Part shown: positions 1-5,664 of the stretch, in pieces | Layout: each line of letters begins with the position of its first letter | How positions within the stretch are numbered: position 1 is the stretch's first letter | Assembly: GCA_023436245.1 (NCBI GenBank) | Contig: JAEZJZ010000016.1 | Span: 1 to 5,701, forward strand | Direction of reading: 5' to 3' | Length of the DNA stretch: 5,701 nt | From: Bacillota bacterium | GTDB lineage: Bacteria; Bacillota; UBA994; UBA5500 | Program-made: the position numbers and the translations under genes | The notes under the pieces: generated by a model | Told to the model about the DNA's origin: nothing | Database searches by the model: none | The model's input: only the letters and a program-made list of their open reading frames with translations

Positions 1-13
1 GCCCGCGGCGGCG

Positions 14-35
14 CCCCCCCCCCCCCCCCCCCCCC
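14..35. repeat. Uninterrupted run of 22 C (G on the minus strand)
   Basis: Twenty-two consecutive C residues, then a single G and five more C. It lies about 35 bases past the stop codon of the yvcK-like gene, in the direction that gene is transcribed, where whiA would be expected in a Gram-positive genome. A homopolymer this long is far outside the local pattern. It could be a real slippage-prone or quadruplex-forming G tract, or a sequencing artefact such as the poly-G calls of two-colour chemistry at a contig edge. The run itself is directly visible; its origin is not decidable here. Confidence 0.9.
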
Positions 36-69
36 GCCCCCAGTTGCGGTATATCCATTTGGATGAAGT

Positions 70-1419
70 CTACAGCTCTACTTCCTTCATCCGCTTGACA
101 TAGCGTTGACGCAGCTTGCGTCCCTCCTGGCGGACTGCGCTGCGCAGAGCCAGTCCGAAGACTGCCTGAGCCAAGCGGCGCGAGTCGTGACGCACAAAGT
201 CATCCTGTTCCACCAGTTCCGCCGTCTCTGTCTTCACGCCGAGAGCAGCCAACTCGGCCGTGTCCCAAGTGACCACATCCGCGCCGTCAGCCTGGTAGCG
301 GGCTAGCAGATCTTGATCGACAGACTGCGAGTTGATCAAAATGTGGTCGATCAGCCCCGGGCGAGAGTGGTCGATGATCGCCTGCAGGTGATCGGCAGCG
401 GTGAAGCCATTTGTCTCACCCGGCTGCGTCATCACGTTGCAAACATAGATCTTTGCCGCCTGGGAAGCAGCTATCGCCTCCACCACCCCCGGCACCAACA
501 GGTTGGGAATGACGCTGGTGAACAGACTGCCCGGCCCCAGCACAATCGCATCAGCCTCACCGATGACGGCCAACGCCTCCGGCAGCGGATCGACCTCTGC
601 CGGCTGAATGAACACCCGCTTGATGGCCAAATCGGAGGCAGCAATGCTGGTCTCGCCGCAGATGGTGCTGCCGTCCGCCATCTCGGCGCAGAGCACAATG
701 TCCTGCAGCGTCACCGGCAACACCCTGCCCCTCACCGCCAGTACTTTGCTGGACTCCTTCACCGCCGCTTCGAAGTCACCAGTAATCTCAGACATGGCCG
801 CGATGAACAGATTGCCGAAGGAATGTCCCTGCAACTCAGTCCCAGGGCCGAACCGGTGCTGAAACAGCCGTTCCAACAGGGGCTCAGTCGTGGCCAGCGC
901 GATCAGGCAGTTGCGGATGTCCCCGGGCGGCAAAATGCCGAGTTCATCCCGGAGGCGACCGGAGCTCCCGCCGTCATCAGCCACGGTGACGATGGCCGTC
1001 AAGTTGCTGGTCAGGTCCTTCAGCCCCCGCAACAGCACCGGCATGCCAGTGCCGCCGCCGATCACCACCACCCGCGGCGCCCGGGCCAGCACGTTCTGCT
1101 CCACCAGGATATCGACCAGTTGCTCCTCCTGCGCCGGCAGGAAAACCCGCACCAGCGCACGCACGGCACCGCGCACACCAATCCCGGCCAGTGAGAGCCC
1201 GATGAGCAGCAGCAAAGTGCCAACGCCGATGGCCCGACCGTAAGACTGCCCCGTGAACAGGCCGATGAAATGCAGCAATCTCAACTCGACAAAGCTGAGC
1301 AACTGCCAGCCCCAGAGCACCTCGGCCCCCAGGAAGAACAACAGCAGGCCAAAGCTGACCACTGCCAGCCAGCGTTTGACGCCAATGCCGGGATAGAGCC
1401 ACTTCAGTGTTCGGCGCAT
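70..1419 (-). CDS. yvcK: YvcK/CofD-like gluconeogenesis factor, membrane-anchored form
   Basis: A 449-residue protein of the YvcK family (CofD-like fold). In Bacillus relatives YvcK binds UDP-sugars such as UDP-GlcNAc and is needed for growth on gluconeogenic carbon sources and for normal cell-wall synthesis. Visible family motifs are GGGTGMPVLLRGLK (about 121-134), ADDGGSSGRLR (147-157), PPGDIRN (164-170), HSFGNL (199-204) and GPGSLFTSVIPNL (295-307). Unlike B. subtilis YvcK, which is about 320 residues and soluble, this one has about 115 extra N-terminal residues with two hydrophobic segments (about 16-38 and 62-84), so the catalytic-like domain is probably tethered to the inner face of the membrane. 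The ATG is preceded at 8 bases by GGGAGG, which overlaps the end and stop of rapZ; the gap between the genes is 5 bases, suggesting coupled translation. It is last in the visible operon. The C-terminus is basic (KLRQRYVKRMK). Confidence 0.95.
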   Translation of the reverse strand: MRRTLKWLYPGIGVKRWLAVVSFGLLLFFLGAEVLWGWQLLSFVELRLLHFIGLFTGQSYGRAIGVGTLLLLIGLSLAGIGVRGAVRALVRVFLPAQEEQLVDILVEQNVLARAPRVVVIGGGTGMPVLLRGLKDLTSNLTAIVTVADDGGSSGRLRDELGILPPGDIRNCLIALATTEPLLERLFQHRFGPGTELQGHSFGNLFIAAMSEITGDFEAAVKESSKVLAVRGRVLPVTLQDIVLCAEMADGSTICGETSIAASDLAIKRVFIQPAEVDPLPEALAVIGEADAIVLGPGSLFTSVIPNLLVPGVVEAIAASQAAKIYVCNVMTQPGETNGFTAADHLQAIIDHSRPGLIDHILINSQSVDQDLLARYQADGADVVTWDTAELAALGVKTETAELVEQDDFVRHDSRRLAQAVFGLALRSAVRQEGRKLRQRYVKRMKEVEL

Positions 1420-1424
1420 GGCAG

Positions 1425-2294
1425 CTACCTCCCGACCGGAATGTCCCGGTGCTCGTGGTAGACACGATGATGTACTTGCAGCATCTCCCGCAAACGCTCG
1501 GCGATGACCACCGAGCGATGCTGACCGCCGGTGCAGCCGATGCCGATCACCAGATGAGTCTTTCCCTCCTTGATGTACAAGGGAATCAGGAACTCCATCA
1601 GATCACCGAGATGAGTGAGGAACTGTTGAGCCTCCGGCCACTTCAGCACGTAGTCCCTGACCAACTCCTCGGTGCCAACCATGTGTCGCATTTCCGGCAG
1701 GTAATGCGGATTGGGCAGGAAGCGCACATCGAAGACGAGGTCCGCATCCAGCGGCAATCCGTGCTTGAAGCCAAAGGAGATCACGCGAATGATCAAGCTT
1801 TCCTGCGTACCTTCGCCGATGAAGAAGGCGTGAATCTCGTTCTTCAGCTGTTGGGGCGTCAGGTCTGTGGTGTTGATGATCTGGTCAGCCCGCTGCCTGA
1901 GCTGAGCCAGTCGCTCGTGCTCATGGCGGATACCGTCCAGGATACTGCCGTCGCCGGAGAGCGGATGCCGGCGGCGCACCTCTTTGTAGCGGCGGATTAG
2001 GGCTTCTTCCTCCGCCTCCAGGAAGAGGATCTCATAGCGATAGTTGTTTGATTTCAGAAAGAGCAGTGCTTCGGACACGCTGTCGAACCACTCGCCGCCA
2101 CGAATATCCATCACCACGGCAACCTTGGAGAACTTCCCGGCGGATTCGCTGCAGAGCTCAGCAAATTTGGGCAGCAGAGCCGGCGGCAGATTGTCCACAC
2201 AAAAGAAGCCGAGGTCCTCCAGATGACGCAGCGCCTGCGTCTTGCCGGCACCGGACATGCCGGTCACGACCACAAATCTCACGCCTCGGTTCAT
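1425..2294 (-). CDS. rapZ: RapZ/YvcJ P-loop nucleotide-binding protein
   Basis: A 289-residue full-length member of the RapZ (YvcJ, YhbJ) family. In E. coli RapZ is the adapter that directs RNase E to the small RNA GlmZ and so controls glucosamine-6-phosphate synthase; in B. subtilis YvcJ hydrolyses GTP and affects competence. Visible features are a Walker A motif GMSGAGKT (12-19), the family block FCVDNLPP (31-38), VVMDIRGG (60-67), RRHPLSGDG (108-116), and the C-terminal domain blocks SFGFKHGLPLDADLVFDVRF (173-192) and GCTGGQHRSVV (253-263). The ATG has GAGGGG 6 bases upstream, overlapping the stop codon of the preceding PHP gene, with only 10 bases between the two genes. The pairing with yvcK is the conserved Gram-positive order. 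Whether it acts here on RNA, as in Proteobacteria, cannot be told from sequence. Confidence 0.97.
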   Translation of the reverse strand: MNRGVRFVVVTGMSGAGKTQALRHLEDLGFFCVDNLPPALLPKFAELCSESAGKFSKVAVVMDIRGGEWFDSVSEALLFLKSNNYRYEILFLEAEEEALIRRYKEVRRRHPLSGDGSILDGIRHEHERLAQLRQRADQIINTTDLTPQQLKNEIHAFFIGEGTQESLIIRVISFGFKHGLPLDADLVFDVRFLPNPHYLPEMRHMVGTEELVRDYVLKWPEAQQFLTHLGDLMEFLIPLYIKEGKTHLVIGIGCTGGQHRSVVIAERLREMLQVHHRVYHEHRDIPVGR

Positions 2295-2304
2295 TCTCTA
2301 CCCC

Positions 2305-3060
2305 TCACTTCCGCAGAATCTTGGCATTTCTGATGCGTTCCGGGTCAAGCTGCAACCTTCTAGCCAACGCGATGCCTGCCTCTTGGCGCCCGACCGCTGA
2401 CGGCACGTGGGCGTCGGTGTTGATCACGAAGTCCACTCCGCTGGGCATGGCTGCTTGCACATAGCCGGCAAGTCGGTCGGCATGGTTGCAGTTGATCTCA
2501 AGCGCCGTGTTGCGCCGAACGCAGGCCTCGGCTAGTTCGCGAGTGTCGATGTCGATCCAGAGCCCCGGGTGCGCCACGAAGCTGACATCATGCCGATAGA
2601 CGGCTGATACCAGTGCCTTGGTGTTCAGATTGCGCAGGCGACGGCTGCGGAACCCGGTGGCCCGCTCAAGCAGGTTGGGCAGGAACATGCGCGCCCCATC
2701 CCACCAGTTGCTCGGCTTCACCAGAGGATGCAAGCTGACGGCCAGCAAGTCGAGCTGTTTCTGCAGCTTCGGCGGCAGATCGAGGTCGCCGTCGTGGCTG
2801 ATCAGATTGGCCTCCACCCCGAGCAGCACTTTGGTCGCTGGCTGGGCCTGATTGCAGCGTTCAATCGCCGACCGCATTTCCGCCAAGGTGAACTCGGGTC
2901 GTTTCATGCCCACACCCAGGTTATTCGGGGCATGGTCAGTGATTGCCACTTCCGACAACCCGCGCTCGGCTGCTGCCCGCGCGTTCATGGCAATACTGCC
3001 CTTGCCGTCGCTGTAGGTGGTATGGGTGTGCCAATCGGCAAAAAGGCGCCATTCGGTCAT
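2305..3060 (-). CDS. PHP-domain metal-dependent phosphoesterase (second of two)
   Basis: A 251-residue PHP (polymerase and histidinol phosphatase) domain protein, probably a cytosolic metal-dependent phosphoesterase; the substrate is unknown. Metal-ligand positions in the usual PHP order are visible: HTH (11-13) with D18, ITDH (40-43), GVEAN (81-85), SLHP (109-112), AHPG (163-166), EIN (188-190) and TDAH (215-218). The chosen ATG overlaps the stop of the upstream PHP gene as ATGA, a 4-base overlap typical of translational coupling; the site just upstream is a weak ribosome binding site, which fits coupling. The reading frame stays open 63 codons further upstream, but that part lies inside the upstream gene and has no PHP character. 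It differs from its neighbour by an extra segment of about 30 residues around 113-150, with NWWDGARMFLPN and an arginine-rich stretch. A PHP gene upstream of rapZ is, as I recall, a common arrangement in Clostridia. Confidence 0.88.
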   Translation of the reverse strand: MTEWRLFADWHTHTTYSDGKGSIAMNARAAAERGLSEVAITDHAPNNLGVGMKRPEFTLAEMRSAIERCNQAQPATKVLLGVEANLISHDGDLDLPPKLQKQLDLLAVSLHPLVKPSNWWDGARMFLPNLLERATGFRSRRLRNLNTKALVSAVYRHDVSFVAHPGLWIDIDTRELAEACVRRNTALEINCNHADRLAGYVQAAMPSGVDFVINTDAHVPSAVGRQEAGIALARRLQLDPERIRNAKILRK

Positions 3061-3803
3061 CGCACCGTCACCCGCGGTGCCCTCTGACGCCGCTCCGCGT
3101 TCCGGAGTACCAATGTCTCGATTTGGTGTGGGTGGAGGTTGATGATTGCGGACTCGGGCACGCCCGCACTCAGAGCCAACGCCAATGCGACGTCCAGTCG
3201 CCCGACATCGCCCGACCAATGGGCATCGCTGCCCAGGACCACCGGACAACGAAGCGCAGCCGCCAGCTTAGCTATTTCACTGCAGGTCGGCTCGCTCCCC
3301 TTGCGGCTGCCGAGCAGCGAGGAGTTGTTGATCTCTATCAGCACACCGCAATCGACGGCTGCCTGCACCACCCGGCGGCAATCGATCGGAAAACGCGGAT
3401 TGCCAGGGTGCACCAGGGTATTCACCCAGGGGTTCTGCAGTGCCGCCAGCACTGCCTGAGTGTTCTCCTCGACTGATCCTGGCTGCATGCAATCAGCATG
3501 CAGACCTACGGCCACGTACTCCAGCCGCCGCAGATTGCGCTCCGGCACGTCCAGTTCGCCCTGGGTGTTCAAGATGTTGGCTTCCACACCCTTCAGCAAA
3601 CGGACACCGTCAATGCTGTCCGGGAGGGCGCGGAAGTTTCCGAAGTAGATGGGACGAGGCGCGCCGGGCATGGCTGGGCCGTGCTCGGTGGTGGCTAGAT
3701 AGAGCAGGCCGCGATCTCTGGCTGCCCGCAGGTTCTCTTGCAGCGTGCTGTAAGCATGTCCACTGACGATGGTATGAGTATGTAAGTCGGCTATTGGCTG
3801 GAT
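3057..3803 (-). CDS. YcdX-like PHP-domain phosphoesterase, probable ATC start
   Basis: A predicted 248-residue PHP-domain hydrolase of the YcdX type, about the size of E. coli YcdX. Reading from an ATC codon gives MQPIADLHTHT, then TTEHGP (38-43), GVEAN (72-76), GLHAD (101-105), VHPGNP (131-136), EINNSSLLGSRKGSE (157-171) and GSDAH (191-195). Ligands H8, H10, H16, H41, E74, H102, H132, D193 and H195 fall one residue after the positions I recall for the trinuclear zinc site of YcdX. No ATG, GTG or TTG lies in frame between the upstream TAA at 3837-3839 and the HTH motif; the first in-frame ATG (3671) would remove three or four ligands. AGGAGG sits 8 bases before the ATC, which makes it the best start. 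The gene begins inside the end of the mug-like gene (13-base overlap) and ends in a 4-base overlap with the next PHP gene. A one-base indel in the sequence, with the real start at the ATG at 3810, is the main alternative. Confidence 0.85.
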   Translation of the reverse strand: MQPIADLHTHTIVSGHAYSTLQENLRAARDRGLLYLATTEHGPAMPGAPRPIYFGNFRALPDSIDGVRLLKGVEANILNTQGELDVPERNLRRLEYVAVGLHADCMQPGSVEENTQAVLAALQNPWVNTLVHPGNPRFPIDCRRVVQAAVDCGVLIEINNSSLLGSRKGSEPTCSEIAKLAAALRCPVVLGSDAHWSGDVGRLDVALALALSAGVPESAIINLHPHQIETLVLRNAERRQRAPRVTVR

Positions 3804-4354
3804 GGGGCATCCCTCCTGACTGTGCTGTTCTGACCGTTAGTCGTTGCCGCGTCGGCAGCAAGCCATTCCGCCAGGTGACGGTAAATCGTCAACTGCTCCT
3901 GATAGGGCATGCGATTCAGTCCACTGGTAGAGGGCGCAACGAAATCGGCAATGCCCTCCACCACTGATTGCGGCTGCCAGCCAAAATCGCACCTCGGCCG
4001 GCGGGCGAAGATTTTGTAGAGCCCAATGCCAACATAGCAGATGGACCGGGGTTGATACTGCTCTAGTTTCTCCAACAGTTCGCCTCTCCCCTGCTGATAA
4101 TCCGCAGCCGTCAATTCTGCGGCTGCCCTGGTTGGACGCGCCACCAGATTGGTTAGTCCCATGCCGAGCTCCCGCAGACGATCATCCTGTTCGGCAAAGA
4201 GGCGTTGCTTGGTCAAGCCGGATTCATGCAGAATTCGCCAGAAGCCGTTGTTGCGACCGGCAAAATGGTGCCCCACTTCCGCCGAGCGCAAACTTGGGTT
4301 ATAGCCAACGAACAGGATGCGCAGGTTAGGGGCGATGATGTCTTCCAGGGGCAT
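3791..4354 (-). CDS. mug: G/U(T) mismatch-specific DNA glycosylase, Mug/TDG family
   Basis: A 187-residue member of the Mug/TDG branch of uracil-DNA glycosylases, which remove uracil or thymine, and often ethenocytosine, mispaired with guanine by cleaving the N-glycosidic bond as the first step of base-excision repair. Motif 1 is LFVGYNPSLRSAE (14-26), with N19 at the position of the catalytic asparagine, followed by the conserved GHHFAGRNNGFWRIL (28-42). Further blocks are LGMGLTNLVARPT (63-75), YQPRSICYVG (100-109), and PSTSGLNR (141-148) as motif 2, the loop that inserts into DNA; E. coli Mug has NPSGLS here. The start at 4354 has GGGAGGAG about 5 bases upstream; the frame stays open upstream to 4657 but without family similarity, and an ATG at 4369 is less well placed. 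It appears to be the first gene of the operon. The polar tail (about 166-187) encodes no visible motif and contains the next gene's ribosome binding site. Confidence 0.9.
   Translation of the reverse strand: MPLEDIIAPNLRILFVGYNPSLRSAEVGHHFAGRNNGFWRILHESGLTKQRLFAEQDDRLRELGMGLTNLVARPTRAAAELTAADYQQGRGELLEKLEQYQPRSICYVGIGLYKIFARRPRCDFGWQPQSVVEGIADFVAPSTSGLNRMPYQEQLTIYRHLAEWLAADAATTNGQNSTVRRDAPSSQ
3812..3817 (-). promoter_or_regulatory. Ribosome binding site AGGAGG supporting the ATC start
   Basis: A perfect AGGAGG lies within the last codons of the glycosylase gene, eight bases before the ATC at 3803. An out-of-frame ATG (3808-3810) lies only one base after the site, too close for normal initiation. 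The site therefore argues that translation of the YcdX-like gene really begins here and not at the distal ATG at 3671. Confidence 0.7.
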
Positions 4355-4386
4355 GCCTTCTCCTCCCATGCATGATCTTGCCAGTT

Positions 4387-4418
4387 CTATTATGCCGTTT
4401 GCACGGATGAGATAATAG
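4387..4418. promoter_or_regulatory. Divergent promoter/operator candidate with inverted repeat
   Basis: The spacer between the two divergent genes contains an AT-rich island in otherwise GC-rich DNA: CTATTAT (4387-4393) and its exact inverse ATAATAG (4412-4418). Read on the plus strand, TGAGATAAT (4408-4416) matches an extended -10 element and would start transcription near 4423 toward the DUF1177 gene. Read on the minus strand, CATAAT (4394-4389) could be the -10 for the mug-rapZ-yvcK operon. No convincing -35 box is seen for either. The symmetry, with inner CCG/CGG arms, could equally be a repressor site. Confidence 0.4.
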
Positions 4419-4420
4419 CC

Positions 4421-4580
4421 CTTCCGGGCAGGAAGCGCGGGAGTGGCGCAGAAGGATATAGGGTGGCCGATGGACGCCATACTGAAAGTACTGAAAGTAT
4501 GGTGCAGAGTTAATGTTGCCGGAAGCGGAGCTGACCCGGCCGAAGACCGGCCCTGGGTTCTAATCCACACGGCAACCTGC
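4421..4580 (+). promoter_or_regulatory. Structured 5' leader upstream of the DUF1177 gene
   Basis: This leader has several strong potential helices: CTTCC/GGAAG (4421-4425 with 4431-4435); CGCCATAC/GTATGGTG (4475-4482 with 4497-4504, one G-T pair) closing a 14-base loop; GCAG/CTGC (4504-4507 with 4577-4580) and GTTGCCG/CGGCAAC (4515-4521 with 4570-4576), separated on the 5' side only by the bulge AGTTAAT; and an inner hairpin 4534-4558 with loop AAGAC. The main helix ends just ahead of the AGGAGG-type site at 4589-4598, so folding could affect translation. I recognise no known riboswitch class with confidence. Fragments resemble parts of the cobalamin riboswitch, but its core is missing. Confidence 0.4.
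4481..4498 (+). repeat. Tandem duplicate of ACTGAAAGT
   Basis: Two exact adjacent 9-base copies, forming most of the loop and part of the stem of the leader hairpin at 4475-4504. The following A T extends the similarity slightly. It may reflect slippage or a paired recognition sequence within the loop. Confidence 0.85.
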
Positions 4581-4607
4581 CGAACAAAAGGAGGAGGGTT
4601 CACAAGC

Positions 4608-5546
4608 ATGAGCTTTAAGCAGGTAATGGAAGTATACGAACTGCTGGATTCGGCCAAGGTCGATGGTCAGCAGGTGGCATCGATGCTGGAGTCAGCCGGA
4701 CTGCAGCAAGTCAAGGTAACGCGCATGCAGGGCGCCAAGGGCTATACCGATTTCGTGCAGGTGAGCATTCCGGGCGCTCACGGCAAGTCCAGCGGCGGCA
4801 GCGCACCCACACTCGGAATCATCGGGCGATTGGGGGGCATTGGCGCTCGCCCAACCCGCATCGGCCTTGTCTCGGACGGAGACGGGGCAATCGTGGCGCT
4901 GGCCAGCGCACTGAAAGCGGCCAAGATGCAGCAGCAAGGGGATACGCTGCCGGGCGACCTGATCATCGGCACGCACATCTGCCCCACTGCACCAACCATT
5001 CCGCACGAGCCGGTGCCGTTCATGGGCGCGCCGGTGGACATGCAGACGATGAACCGCATGGAGATTCATCCCGAGATGGACGCCATTCTCTCGGTCGACA
5101 CCACCAAGGGCAACCGCATCGTCAACTTCAAGGGCGTGACCATCACCCCGACGGTGAAGGCAGGTTACATTCTGCCGGTGAGCGAGGACCTGATCGACCT
5201 GTTGCAGATCGCGACCGGCCGCCTGGCCAACGTGCTGCCGCTGTCCACCTATGACATCACTCCCTATGGCAATGAACTGCAGCATGTGAACAGCATTCTC
5301 CAGCCGGCCACGGCCACGATGGCTCCGGTGGTTGGGGTGGCCATCACCGCCGAAATCCCGGTTCCCGGCTGCGCCACTGGGGCGTCGCATCTGCCGGACC
5401 TGGATGCAGCCACGCGCTTCTGCTTGGAGGTGGCCAAAGCCTTCGGATCTGGTCTCTGTCGCTTCTACGACCCAGAGCAGTTTGGACATGCGGAGCAGCT
5501 CTACGGCGAAATGACCAACCTGCAGACGATGGGCAAGACCAAATAG
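4608..5546 (+). CDS. DUF1177 family protein, function unknown
   Basis: A 312-residue protein that I recognise as DUF1177, a family of bacterial and archaeal proteins of about 300 residues with no established activity. The distinctive blocks are LGIIGRLGGIGARPTRIGLV (69-88), SDGDGAIVALASAL (89-102), GTHICPTAPTIPHEPVPFMG (121-140), SVDTTKGNR (162-170) and a well-ordered C-terminal part through CRFYDPEQFGHAEQLYG. The SDGDGA block, the HICPTAP/PHEPVPFMG histidines and acidic residues, and the SVDTTKGNR block look like metal- or phosphate-binding loops and loosely suggest a hydrolase, but that is inference only. No signal peptide or membrane helix is visible, so it should be cytosolic. The start ATG follows GGAGGG by 9 bases; the frame is open back to 4443, but that part is leader sequence with no family similarity. 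It is transcribed alone, away from the mug operon, and is followed by terminator-like hairpins. Confidence 0.85.
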   Translation: MSFKQVMEVYELLDSAKVDGQQVASMLESAGLQQVKVTRMQGAKGYTDFVQVSIPGAHGKSSGGSAPTLGIIGRLGGIGARPTRIGLVSDGDGAIVALASALKAAKMQQQGDTLPGDLIIGTHICPTAPTIPHEPVPFMGAPVDMQTMNRMEIHPEMDAILSVDTTKGNRIVNFKGVTITPTVKAGYILPVSEDLIDLLQIATGRLANVLPLSTYDITPYGNELQHVNSILQPATATMAPVVGVAITAEIPVPGCATGASHLPDLDAATRFCLEVAKAFGSGLCRFYDPEQFGHAEQLYGEMTNLQTMGKTK

Positions 5547-5554
5547 GAAGCAAA

Positions 5555-5574
5555 GGGGCTGTTGCAATAGCCTC
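5555..5574 (+). other. Short hairpin just after the DUF1177 stop
   Basis: GGGGCT (5555-5560) pairs with AGCCTC (5569-5574) with one wobble pair around the loop GTTGCAAT. No T-run follows, so it is unlikely to terminate alone; it may protect the 3' end or be part of a repeat. Its start resembles the IS6-type end GGCACTGTTGCAAA, but no transposase or partner end is visible. Confidence 0.4.
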
Positions 5575-5584
5575 CCAAGTATAG

Positions 5585-5621
5585 CGCGAGAGAGACGATG
5601 GGTATCGTCTCTCTCGCGTTT
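5585..5621 (+). terminator. Perfect 15-bp hairpin, probable rho-independent terminator
   Basis: CGCGAGAGAGACGAT (5585-5599) and its exact complement ATCGTCTCTCTCGCG (5604-5618) enclose a GGGT loop, followed by TTT then GGG. It lies 38 bases past the DUF1177 stop. The stem is long and very stable, but the T-run has only three residues, so termination efficiency is uncertain. No matching T-run serves the opposite strand: on the minus strand the stem is followed by CTATAC. Confidence 0.75.
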
Positions 5622-5664
5622 GGGTACGCAAATACTCTCTATAGGTTACGATGTGGCACAACAC

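Noticed and set aside
1..58. Possible start of the next minus-strand gene (whiA) at the ATG at 56-58
   Set aside because: No ribosome binding site precedes it, and the frame runs into the poly-G tract giving poly-Gly and Arg, unlike WhiA N-termini.
313..1194. Long plus-strand open frame of 293 codons opposite yvcK
   Set aside because: It is rich in Arg, His, Gln and Pro with no domain, as expected for the antisense frame of a GC-rich gene; the opposite strand encodes an unmistakable YvcK.
1407..2000. 197-codon plus-strand frame opposite rapZ
   Set aside because: No ribosome binding site or recognisable domain; the minus strand encodes full-length RapZ.
3061..3249. Upstream extension of the second PHP gene by 63 codons
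   Set aside because: The sequence lies inside the upstream PHP gene, is not PHP-like, and the ATGA overlap is a typical coupled start.
4515..4577. tRNA-like segment with GTTGCCG/CGGCAAC ends and TTCTAATCC
   Set aside because: It is only about 63 bases long, the T-arm stem pairs poorly, and D-arm signatures are absent.
4443..4607. Upstream extension of the DUF1177 frame by 55 codons
   Set aside because: The segment is dominated by RNA-like inverted repeats, and GGAGGG is well placed for the ATG at 4608.
4355..4657. Upstream extension of the mug-like frame by 101 codons
   Set aside because: The extension has no family similarity, crosses the divergent promoter region and the DUF1177 start, and a good ribosome binding site supports the start at 4354.
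4692..5567. 291-codon minus-strand open frame opposite the DUF1177 gene
   Set aside because: Its His/Arg-rich composition and lack of any family motif mark it as a shadow of the plus-strand gene.
5555..5568. IS6-type terminal repeat
   Set aside because: Only partial similarity to the IS6 end, with no transposase, partner end or target duplication in the window.
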